Shown here: positions 52,432 through 59,226 of the stretch, one piece after another
Layout of the letters: every line of letters begins with the position of its first letter
Numbering within the stretch: the stretch's first letter is position 1
Assembly: GCF_027925155.1 (NCBI RefSeq)
Contig: NZ_BSDY01000002.1
Span: forward strand, 1 to 64,000
Length of the DNA: 64,000 bases
Direction of reading: 5' to 3'
DNA from: Propionigenium maris DSM 9537
GTDB lineage: Bacteria > Fusobacteriota > Fusobacteriia > Fusobacteriales > Fusobacteriaceae
Notes under the pieces: model-generated
What the model was told of the DNA's origin: nothing
Seen by the model: only the letters and a program-made list of their open reading frames with translations
Databases searched by the model: none
Made by a program: the position numbers and the translations under genes

Positions 52432-52590
52432 ATGAAGATGTATGTATGCGATATCTGCGGATATGTTTACGATCCAGCAGTAGGAGATGTAGAAAACGGA
52501 GTAGCACCAGGAACAGCCTTTGAAGATATTAACGATGACTGGGTATGCCCTCCATGTGCTGTAGGTAAGGAGCACTTCACTGAGATGTAA
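52432..52590 (+). CDS. Rubredoxin
   Basis: 52 residues. Iron-binding cysteines are Cys6, Cys9 ([11 protein letters not shown]) and Cys39, Cys42 ([13 protein letters not shown]), the size and spacing of a classical rubredoxin. The second knuckle reads CPPCAVG where most have CPxCGVG, so the Gly after the last Cys is Ala. It carries electrons in the cytoplasm, commonly for oxygen or peroxide defence in anaerobes. AGGAGG lies four bases before the start. It is a single gene with strong promoter and terminator. Confidence 0.95.
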   Translation: MKMYVCDICGYVYDPAVGDVENGVAPGTAFEDINDDWVCPPCAVGKEHFTEM

Positions 52591-52594
52591 TTTT

Positions 52595-52624
52595 GAAAGC
52601 AGTCCACTGGGGCTGCTTTTTTAT
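52595..52624 (+). terminator. Terminator of the rubredoxin gene
   Basis: AAAGCAG.CC and GG.CTGCTTT pair, followed by T-rich sequence. Confidence 0.88.
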
Positions 52625-52728
52625 TATTGAGGAAAGCATAAAATTATAGATGATTGCCACTATAAAATTTCATTTCATAAGACTAGAAGGGGTAGAGGAT
52701 CACCCTCCCTTTATCGAGATAAACTCCA

Positions 52729-52757
52729 TTGACATCTGGATTTTTTTTAAGTATAAT
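52729..52757 (+). promoter_or_regulatory. Consensus promoter of the sugar acetyltransferase gene
   Basis: TTGACA and TATAAT are both perfect and 17 bases apart. Start near 52764. Confidence 0.85.
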
Positions 52758-52774
52758 CCTCTAAATGAAATCTG

Positions 52775-52788
52775 CGAAAACGTTTTCG
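52775..52788. promoter_or_regulatory. LacI-type operator palindrome
   Basis: CGAAAACGTTTTCG is a perfect 14-bp palindrome with the central CG typical of LacI/CcpA-family sites. It lies about ten bases after the predicted start of transcription and before the ribosome site, a roadblock position. The repressor is not encoded nearby. Confidence 0.6.
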
Positions 52789-52803
52789 GAAAGAGGAGGA
52801 ACT

Positions 52804-53361
52804 ATGACGGAAAGGGAAAAAATGATAGCTCAGATGGACTATCAGCCATGGGATGAGGAGCTTGCAGGAGACAGAAAAAAAGCTAAGAAACTTTGTCGTG
52901 AATATAACCTTATGGCCTTTGAGGATGAGGCGAGGAGAAAAGAGGTTCTGAAGGAACTATTTAGAAGGAAGACCGACGCTCATATTGAGCCAAACTTCTG
53001 GTGCGACTACGGTTACAATATAACCCTGGGAAAGGGGTTCTATGCCAACCACAACCTCACTATCCTGGACTGTGCTAGGGTAATTATTGGAGACAATGTC
53101 CTCTGTGCTCCAAATGTACAGATCTACACAGCAGCACACCCTCTGGATCCGGTTACAAGAAGAAGCGGTATGGAGTTTGCCAGGGAGATAAGGATAGGAA
53201 ATGATGTATGGATAGGGGGAGGAGCCATAATCCTGCCAGGGGTCTCTGTGGGGGACAATGTGGTTATAGGAGCAGGAAGTGTAGTGACCAAGGATATACC
53301 TGCCAATGTAGTGGTGGGAGGAAACCCTGCCCGTATAATTAAGAGGTGGGAAGACCAGTAG
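52804..53361 (+). CDS. Sugar O-acetyltransferase (maltose/galactoside acetyltransferase family)
   Basis: 185 residues. The start at 52804 follows AGAGGAGGAAC; an in-frame ATG at 52765 lies upstream of the operator and lacks a site. The N-terminal cap (TEREKMIAQMDYQPWDEEL) is the Mac domain of maltose acetyltransferases. The left-handed beta-helix follows with PNVQIYTAAHPLDP, holding the catalytic His, and IGNDVWIGGGAIILPGVSVG. It transfers acetyl from acetyl-CoA to sugars, perhaps to detoxify non-metabolised ones. Confidence 0.94.
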   Translation: MTEREKMIAQMDYQPWDEELAGDRKKAKKLCREYNLMAFEDEARRKEVLKELFRRKTDAHIEPNFWCDYGYNITLGKGFYANHNLTILDCARVIIGDNVLCAPNVQIYTAAHPLDPVTRRSGMEFAREIRIGNDVWIGGGAIILPGVSVGDNVVIGAGSVVTKDIPANVVVGGNPARIIKRWEDQ

Positions 53362-53402
53362 GAAGCAAGAGAATGAAAAATTAAAAAGGAATGTAAGAAA
53401 AG

Positions 53403-53442
53403 AAAAAAGCTCAACCTTCATCTGAAGATTGAGCTTTAACTT
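53403..53442. terminator. Bidirectional terminator after the acetyltransferase gene
   Basis: AAAAGCTCAAcCTTC and GAAGaTTGAGCTTT pair around ATCT. T-runs follow on both strands, serving the acetyltransferase on + and the microprotein candidate on -. Confidence 0.88.
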
Positions 53443-53444
53443 TT

Positions 53445-53528
53445 TTAACTTATTAATCCACCTGTTACCTTAAAGATTGTAAGTATTGTCATTAGTATTA
53501 GCAGGTGAAACATGTAGCCGTAACCCAT
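53445..53528 (-). CDS. Candidate 27-residue hydrophobic microprotein
   Basis: The predicted product begins MGYGYMFHLLILMTILTIF and continues with KVTGGLIS, a single possible membrane helix after a Gly/Tyr-rich start. The ATG is preceded by GGGGG at a good distance. Further up, TGATATACT forms an extended -10 (complement of about 53562-53570), and a terminator follows directly after the TAA stop. So promoter, ribosome site, frame and terminator are all present in about 130 bases. The make-up recalls small Gly/Tyr membrane proteins such as YjcZ or SHOCT-type leaders, but I do not recognise a family. Confidence 0.5.
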   Translation of the reverse strand: MGYGYMFHLLILMTILTIFKVTGGLIS

Positions 53529-53590
53529 ATGAAACCCCCGTATAATTTATTACTCTTCTAGTATATCATATATGGACTATTTTGACCACA

Positions 53591-55018
53591 CTACCCCTTG
53601 AAGTAACCGTAGATAGCTCTCACCACTCTACCAGTTCCCCCCTTAGGATAGTAGTCCTCTGCCTTCTTTGCAAAGGATGTTCCCGCTATATCCAGGTGCA
53701 TCCAAGGCTTTCCTTCTACAAACTCCTCTAAGAACTTGGCAGCACTTGCAGCACTTGCCCATCTTCCCCCTGAGTTTACCAGGTCAGCTATATCGGACTT
53801 CAGTATCTCTTTATATTTATCGAAGAGAGGCATCCTCCATACCAGCTCTCCGTAATCACCTGAAGCTCCTTCAATCTTTTCATACATCTCATCTGTGTTG
53901 GTAAATGTACCTGTAGCATCAAATCCAAGGGCTACAATTACCCCTCCTGTAAGGGTAGCAACATCTATTACCTCGGATACCTTTTCATTTCTGATGGCAT
54001 AGGTAATGGCATCTATTAGGGTAAGTCTTCCCTCGGCATCTGTATTTGTCACCTCTATACTCTTACCATTCATACTTCCTATTACATCCCCAGGTCTGTA
54101 GGCATTTCCCCCTATGGAGTTTTCGCAGGCTGCCACCACAGCTACGATGTTCTTTCTTACCTTCATTCTGGCCACAGCAGTCATAGCTCCTATTACAGTA
54201 GCTGCTCCCCCCATGTCACTCTTCATTCCCACCATACCGTCTGTAGGCTTCAGAGAAAGACCTCCAGTGTCATAGGTAAGTCCCTTTCCGATAAGTCCGC
54301 TTATCTCCTCTGGATTTGAAGGGTCCCCCATATATCTCATTAGGATGAGCTTAGGTCTCTTTTCAGCTGCTCTTGCCACTGAAAGGTAGGAAACCATTCC
54401 AAGGGCTTCTATCTCCTCTTCGTCCTTTACATCTACTAGGAACCCGTATCTTTCCCCGAGTTCCCTTGTGATCTCAGCCAGTGACTCAGGATAGATAACA
54501 TTGGCAGGCTCATTTATAAGGTCTCTGGTGATACACACAGCTTCCCCTAGGACAACTCCCTCATCTCCAGTCTCCTCACCCTCTGGTTTGAAGAGATCCA
54601 GGTTGATAACCTTCTCTTCCTTCTTCTCCTTATACTTATCAAAGTCGTAGTTCAGGTAGCACGCCACCTCTGCAAGGGCATCTGTGAGAAGAAGCTCAGA
54701 GTCATCTGCTGAGATAAGGATATCCCCCTTCTCTCCCTTAAGAGCCTTGAAGACAACCCTTCTCAGAACCTCCGGGTTAAACTCCTCCTTCCTTCCCGCT
54801 CCCAGGTAGATAAGGTTTAGAAGTTTACCTCCCTGAAGGATGCTTACCTCTGCCTTCTCCCCCTCCTTACCTGTAAACTCATTTTTTTTAAGCACCTCAT
54901 TTACAAGGATCATGTTCTCCTCTGAGATACATCTGCACGGCTCTATCTCTCCCTCAAAGTAGAGCATTAAATTTTTATCGTAACTCTTATTCATGTGCTT
55001 TATTACATTGAAATTCAT
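53591..55018 (-). CDS. pepA: Leucyl aminopeptidase, M17 family
   Basis: About 475 residues. The C-terminal catalytic domain has the metal and substrate residues in GLIGKGLTYDTGGLSLKPTD and MKSDMGGAATVIGAM, and the M17 signature NTDAEGRLTL. The N-terminal domain is diverged, as usual. It removes N-terminal residues from peptides in the cytoplasm. The start at 55018 is preferred from GAGGGTGG. It is a single gene. Confidence 0.94.
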   Translation of the reverse strand: MNFNVIKHMNKSYDKNLMLYFEGEIEPCRCISEENMILVNEVLKKNEFTGKEGEKAEVSILQGGKLLNLIYLGAGRKEEFNPEVLRRVVFKALKGEKGDILISADDSELLLTDALAEVACYLNYDFDKYKEKKEEKVINLDLFKPEGEETGDEGVVLGEAVCITRDLINEPANVIYPESLAEITRELGERYGFLVDVKDEEEIEALGMVSYLSVARAAEKRPKLILMRYMGDPSNPEEISGLIGKGLTYDTGGLSLKPTDGMVGMKSDMGGAATVIGAMTAVARMKVRKNIVAVVAACENSIGGNAYRPGDVIGSMNGKSIEVTNTDAEGRLTLIDAITYAIRNEKVSEVIDVATLTGGVIVALGFDATGTFTNTDEMYEKIEGASGDYGELVWRMPLFDKYKEILKSDIADLVNSGGRWASAASAAKFLEEFVEGKPWMHLDIAGTSFAKKAEDYYPKGGTGRVVRAIYGYFKG

Positions 55019-55180
55019 CCATACCACCCTCTATATCGTATTATCTGTAATCATTACAATTTCACTAATATACTTTATACAACGTTTTTACTTAAAGAGC
55101 AAGTAATAAGGGCTCTTTTAGGTTAATTTCCCTTTGTTTACTATTAAAAATTCCCACAACTGGACAATTCTGTAAAATCC

Positions 55181-55209
55181 TTGACATTCTCAATAATTTT
55201 TTATATAAT
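55181..55209 (+). promoter_or_regulatory. Consensus promoter of the formate/nitrite channel gene
   Basis: TTGACA and TATAAT, both perfect, 17 bases apart, about 115 bases before the start. The rest of the 305-base gap holds a 7-bp hairpin (AAAGAGC/GCTCTTT, 55094-55118) and AT-rich sequence. Confidence 0.85.
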
Positions 55210-55324
55210 TAATCGGCTATCTTAAATTCTCATTAAAAGTGAATTACCGAGGATTTCAGATACTGTTTAGTAGTTCTTAATTTTAGTTAATTTTATAAAT
55301 TTTATACAGGAGGACTTTTTTAAG

Positions 55325-56134
55325 ATGAAAACTTTTATGAATACAGTGGAATGTGCTGAAGCTGTAGTTAAGATGGGTGTAAAGAAGGCAAATACAAAAC
55401 CTTCTAAAGTATTTACCCTTGGATTTATGGCGGGAATGTTTGTAGGACTTGCTTATGTGGCATACATCACTGCTACTTCTTTCGCAGGACCTGCTATCAA
55501 CCCAGTTGTAGGTAAGTTTATCGGATCGGCTATCTTCCCTACTGCGGTAATACTTGTACTTCTTGCTGGAGCATCACTATTTACTGGAAACAACCTGGCT
55601 ACACTTGCTTGGATGACTGGAGACGCTAAGCTTTCAGACGTTATGAGAAACTGGGTATTTGTATGGTTAGGTAACTTTGCAGGATCACTATTCCTTGTAT
55701 TTGTTGTTTCTATGGCAGGTATCTTCAAGAGTGAAGCTATGATCGATGCTACTGTTCACCTTGCTACACACAAGGCTCACATGACATTTACATCTGCTCT
55801 ATTCAGCGGATTCCTATGTAACGTTGTAGTTGCACTAGGTGTATGGATCTCATTCTCAGCTACAGATGCTGGTGGTAAGATCATGGCAGCTTGGTTCCCA
55901 ATTATGATGTTCGCATTCTCTGGATACCAGCACGTTGTTGCAAACATGTTCGTTATCTCTATGGGATGGGTTCTAGATCCTTCTGCTTTCACAATCGCTG
56001 AAGCATTTATGGGTAACTTCATTCCAGTAACAATTGGTAACGCTCTTGCTGGTGGATTATTCATTCCAGGAATCTACTACACTCTTTACCTAAAAAAGGA
56101 TACAGCAGCACAGGCTGTAACTAACAAGGGATAA
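55325..56134 (+). CDS. Formate/nitrite transporter family channel (FocA/NirC type)
   Basis: 269 residues with six membrane segments, the FNT size. The first slit region is SFAGPAINPVVGKFIGSAIF and the second slit and central His region is GFLCNVVVALGVWISFSATD. NMFVISMGWVLDP is also typical. In a fermenting anaerobe formate export or import is the likeliest role; nitrite or hydrosulfide forms exist. The gene has a near-ideal promoter and is unlinked to a formate-lyase gene in the window. Confidence 0.93.
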   Translation: MKTFMNTVECAEAVVKMGVKKANTKPSKVFTLGFMAGMFVGLAYVAYITATSFAGPAINPVVGKFIGSAIFPTAVILVLLAGASLFTGNNLATLAWMTGDAKLSDVMRNWVFVWLGNFAGSLFLVFVVSMAGIFKSEAMIDATVHLATHKAHMTFTSALFSGFLCNVVVALGVWISFSATDAGGKIMAAWFPIMMFAFSGYQHVVANMFVISMGWVLDPSAFTIAEAFMGNFIPVTIGNALAGGLFIPGIYYTLYLKKDTAAQAVTNKG

Positions 56135-56146
56135 TTAAAGATATTT

Positions 56147-56174
56147 AAGGATGACCTATGGTCATCCTTTTTTT
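56147..56174 (+). terminator. Terminator of the channel gene
   Basis: AAGGATGACC and GGTCATCCTT with a 3-base loop and seven T. Confidence 0.92.
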
Positions 56175-56225
56175 ATTGGTTATGGTACTTTCTTGCCATG
56201 ATGTAAGAAAATCTCCAAAGAACTT

Positions 56226-56740
56226 CGATACTTTTGTCTTGATACAAAAGTAACCGCACAACGCAAAGAAACACTGCGTTGCGGCAAATCATAGTCGTCA
56301 CTTGGTGCCTCGTTGATTTCCACGAAAATCAAGTCTTCCGGCAATTGCCTTTAAAGGTAATACAGATATTCCATTGCCCTCCTGGGCTCTCTACAGAGCC
56401 TAAAGTAGTTAAACACAATGAAGTAGGCTGCTGTTGTGAAGCCAGACGACTGCCTGCAGACAGCCATTCTAATTCAACTTCATATCAGTACAAAACTATG
56501 TGGATTACTTTCAAAGTCTTAGTAAAAGCAATTCCTTATCTAGCTTTTTATAGATTATGAGATTTTTTATAGTCGACTGCAGGTAGTCGTCGAGCACCAC
56601 AGAATTATATGACTTCGTTTCGTCGGACTTATTAGGTCCTATCCAGAGTCCGTAGAAGAAACGGAAAACCTGCTCTGCTCAGAAAGACTATTACCGAAAG
56701 TCTTGAACTTTGGGCACCCTTTTTTCAAGAGAAAGGTGCA
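56226..56740 (+). repeat. Structured fold-back repeat, copy B
   Basis: It fills most of the 759-base gap 56135-56893, in which I find no gene. The left arm (56226-56465) starts with a hairpin GATACTTTTGT/ACAAAAGT and ends GACGACTGCCTGCAGACAGC. The right arm (56572-56740) starts with CGACT...AGTCG and ends with GCACC...GGTGC. The arms are imperfect reverse complements over roughly 180 bases, with a loop of about 100 bases. The left arm also has an extra inserted hairpin (CCGCA...TGCGG, 56274-56304). Right-arm TCTTGAA can pair with TTCAAGA in the terminal loop. Confidence 0.75.
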
Positions 56741-56893
56741 AAACCTCTTCTTCATTGCAGGCATAAATAGACAACTAATTACTAAAACCACCAAGAAACA
56801 AACTTTAATACCCCCTTGAGAACGAACAAGGAGGTATTCACTTCTTCACACGGTAAACCTTTTATATAGAGAGTTTTTAAGGAGGCTTTTAAG

Positions 56894-58171
56894 ATGAAGA
56901 GAGTAATATCCATTTTTATAATGATTTTTATTATATTCTCTCCCCTTAAGGGGGTCCACACCGATGAGAGGAGCGAAGCCCAGAGCAACACCAGGGTAGA
57001 GAAGGGCTTGGTCTATATAATTGGAGAAAACAAACCCTACTCAGGGCTTGTGGTGTCCTCCTATAAGGACGGAGGTATCAGGGATATCATCCAGTACAGG
57101 GACGGAATAGTTGACGGAAAGTTTCTCTTCTACTCCCCTAGCGGCAACCTGAGCATAAAGACCACCCACAAGAAGGGAAAGCTCCACGGCAAGTTTACCA
57201 TCTACTATGAGAGCGGAAAAGTTAAGTCCACTGCCATAAACCAGGAGGGAGTCCTCCAGGGGGAGGCTGTGAGCTACTATGAAAATGGTCAGGTGGAGCT
57301 CATAGGTAACTACAACAGGGGTAAGAAGGAGGGAGTCTTCACAGAGTACTATGAGAGCGGCAGCCCCTCTATCCACAAGAACTACTCCCAGGATATGGAG
57401 GAGGGAAGGTGGATCTACTTCTTTGAAAATGGTCAGATCCAGTCAACTGAAACCTACTCCAGGGGTAAACTTCAGGGGGACTGGGTAGCCTACTATGAAA
57501 ATGGACAGATAGAGGGAAGGGGACAATTTACAGATAACAACAGGGAGGGGGAGTTCCTCTTCTACTATGAAAACGGTCAGCTGAGATCCAGGGAGTTCTT
57601 TGTTGAAAATGAACCCCACGGGGAGTTCACCTTCTACTACCCCAGCGGTCAGATCCTCGAGAGGGGGAGGTACAACAAGGGAAACCCCCACGGAAGGTTT
57701 GTGAGCTACTATGAGGACGGCACCTTAGAATCGGAGCTGGGATGGATGGACGGCCAGGAGGAGGGCGTAGCGAAGTTCTACTATGAAAACGGTCAGATCT
57801 CCAGCGAATCCAACTGGACAGAGGGAGTGGCCCACGGAAGATCCCTCATCTACTACAGGAATGGAAGGGTTGAGGCAAGGGAGAATTGGCAGAGGGGCGA
57901 CCTCCACGGGGAATCCATCTACTACTACGACAACGGAAAGGTAGAGGAGAGAAAGACCTTCCACAGGGGAGTCCTCCATGGAAGCCTTACCTCCTACTAC
58001 AGGGACGGCTCAGTGAAGAACAAGGGAAGGTTTGTAGAGGGAAGGATCGACGGAACCTTTACATCCTACTATGAAAACGGAAAGCTAAGGGAGAAGCGTA
58101 AATACAAGGATGGCCAGCTCCAGGAGTGGACGGTCTATAATAAGGATGGCAAAAAAGAAAGATACTTTTAA
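56894..58171 (+). CDS. Exported protein of MORN-like/YwqK-type repeats
   Basis: 425 residues. A signal peptide (ISIFIMIFIIFSPLKG) precedes about 16-17 tandem repeats of roughly 23 residues, each with a core like YYENGQI and a spacer like G.lhGefxxY. This is the MORN_2/YwqK type, found in toxin-antitoxin-like immunity proteins and in secreted Fusobacterial proteins of unknown role. It is a single gene (AGGAGG site, own terminator) bracketed by two same-orientation copies of a fold-back repeat. Confidence 0.85.
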   Translation: MKRVISIFIMIFIIFSPLKGVHTDERSEAQSNTRVEKGLVYIIGENKPYSGLVVSSYKDGGIRDIIQYRDGIVDGKFLFYSPSGNLSIKTTHKKGKLHGKFTIYYESGKVKSTAINQEGVLQGEAVSYYENGQVELIGNYNRGKKEGVFTEYYESGSPSIHKNYSQDMEEGRWIYFFENGQIQSTETYSRGKLQGDWVAYYENGQIEGRGQFTDNNREGEFLFYYENGQLRSREFFVENEPHGEFTFYYPSGQILERGRYNKGNPHGRFVSYYEDGTLESELGWMDGQEEGVAKFYYENGQISSESNWTEGVAHGRSLIYYRNGRVEARENWQRGDLHGESIYYYDNGKVEERKTFHRGVLHGSLTSYYRDGSVKNKGRFVEGRIDGTFTSYYENGKLREKRKYKDGQLQEWTVYNKDGKKERYF

Positions 58172-58178
58172 TAAAATT

Positions 58179-58204
58179 ATGGAGGGGTTTCCCCTCCTTT
58201 TTTA
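58179..58204 (+). terminator. Terminator of the repeat-protein gene
   Basis: GGAGGGG and CCCCTCC with loop TTT, followed by eight T. Confidence 0.9.
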
Positions 58205-58349
58205 TTAAATGTATCTTTTTTTAAAATGCCTAGCCTATATTTAGGCTACATAGATTATAAATCTTCATAGTTTAAATAAAAAAAGAAGCTAACCTTCCTC
58301 TATTTAGATCTTGATGTTCATTTCTTGTCTTGATTAAGAACTTCTCCAA

Positions 58350-58819
58350 AGAACTTCGATACTTTTGCCTTGATACAAAAGTATCCAAAAAATCAAGTCT
58401 TCCGGCAATTGTCTTTACAAGTAATACAGATCTTCCATTGCTCTCCTGGGCTCTCTACAGAGCCTGAAGTAGTTAAACGCAATGAAGTAGACCGCTGTTG
58501 TGAAGCCAGACGACAGCCTTCAGACAGCTACGTTATTTTAAGCTCTTATAAGTAGAAAGCTCTGTTGCCTGCTCAAGAGGCTCTAATAATAAATTGCCTG
58601 CATAGATCTATAATTAATCTATATATCCCAACTGTAAGAATTAAAAGGCCGACTGCAGGTAGTCGTCGGGCACCACCAAATATGCATGCTTCGTTTCGTC
58701 GAGCAAGCTAGGTTCTATCCAGAGTCTATAAAAGAAACGAAAACTTTGCTCTACTCAGAAAGACAATTACCGGAAGTCTTGACTTTTTAGGTACCTTTTG
58801 TGTCAAGACAAAAGGTACG
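58350..58819 (+). repeat. Structured fold-back repeat, copy C
   Basis: Same orientation as copy B. The left arm (58350-58528) begins GATACTTTTG, loop CCTTGAT, CAAAAGTATC. The right arm (58649-58819) begins CCGACT...AGTCG and ends GGTACCTTTTGT, loop GTCAAG, ACAAAAGGTAC. GTCTTGAC just before the terminal hairpin pairs with GTCAAGAC. TTCGTTTC and GAAACGAA form an inner 8-bp stem of the right arm. The sequence 58820-59160 that follows is AT-rich with pyrimidine runs and no gene I can support. Confidence 0.78.
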
Positions 58820-59161
58820 AATAGTTTTTACTATAAATGCAAATAATCTTAACTTAAATATTATTGCAGTCCCAAGAAATGAACTTCAAAAAATAACTAT
58901 ATTTAAAAGATGGATTAAAACCCTAAAAGTTACCATTTATCTCTACTCCCATAAATTCTCCCTAAAAAGAAACCACAAGCCTTTAAAGGAGAACCTTCCT
59001 GAGAGTCCAGTTTTCATAGGATTTGACTATTATTTGACACCCCCTCTATTTTTCCTTTTTTTCTTTTTTTTTGCCCCCTTCCCCAGCTCATCTAAGCCTT
59101 AAAAAACCAAATTTCCCCTTGAAAATATAAATAATATATAGATAAGATCAAATGGAATTTA

Positions 59162-59190
59162 TGGACACAGAACACTATATGTGGTATCAT
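59162..59190 (+). promoter_or_regulatory. Promoter of nrdD with NrdR-box-like site
   Basis: TGGACA and TATCAT are 17 bases apart with a TGn extension. The spacer contains ACACTATATGTGGT (59172-59185), close to the NrdR consensus ACACWATATWGTGT. NrdR represses ribonucleotide reductase genes when dATP is high. Usually two boxes occur; only one is clear here. Confidence 0.6.
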
Positions 59191-59226
59191 ACTTGGTAGA
59201 TAAAAACTAAATGTAGGGGGTTTTTC

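Noticed and set aside
52650..52856. 68-residue open frame ahead of the sugar acetyltransferase gene
   Set aside because: It spans the promoter and operator and overlaps the acetyltransferase start in another frame, with no ribosome site.
56279..56560. 93-residue open frame in the gap after the channel gene
   Set aside because: It lies wholly within the left arm and loop of repeat B, has no ribosome site, and the matching frame in repeat C is broken and shorter, so it is a by-product of the repeat.
58800..59102. 100-residue open frame before nrdD
   Set aside because: It begins in the terminal hairpin of repeat C, lacks a ribosome site, and ends in low-complexity Phe/Pro residues from pyrimidine runs.
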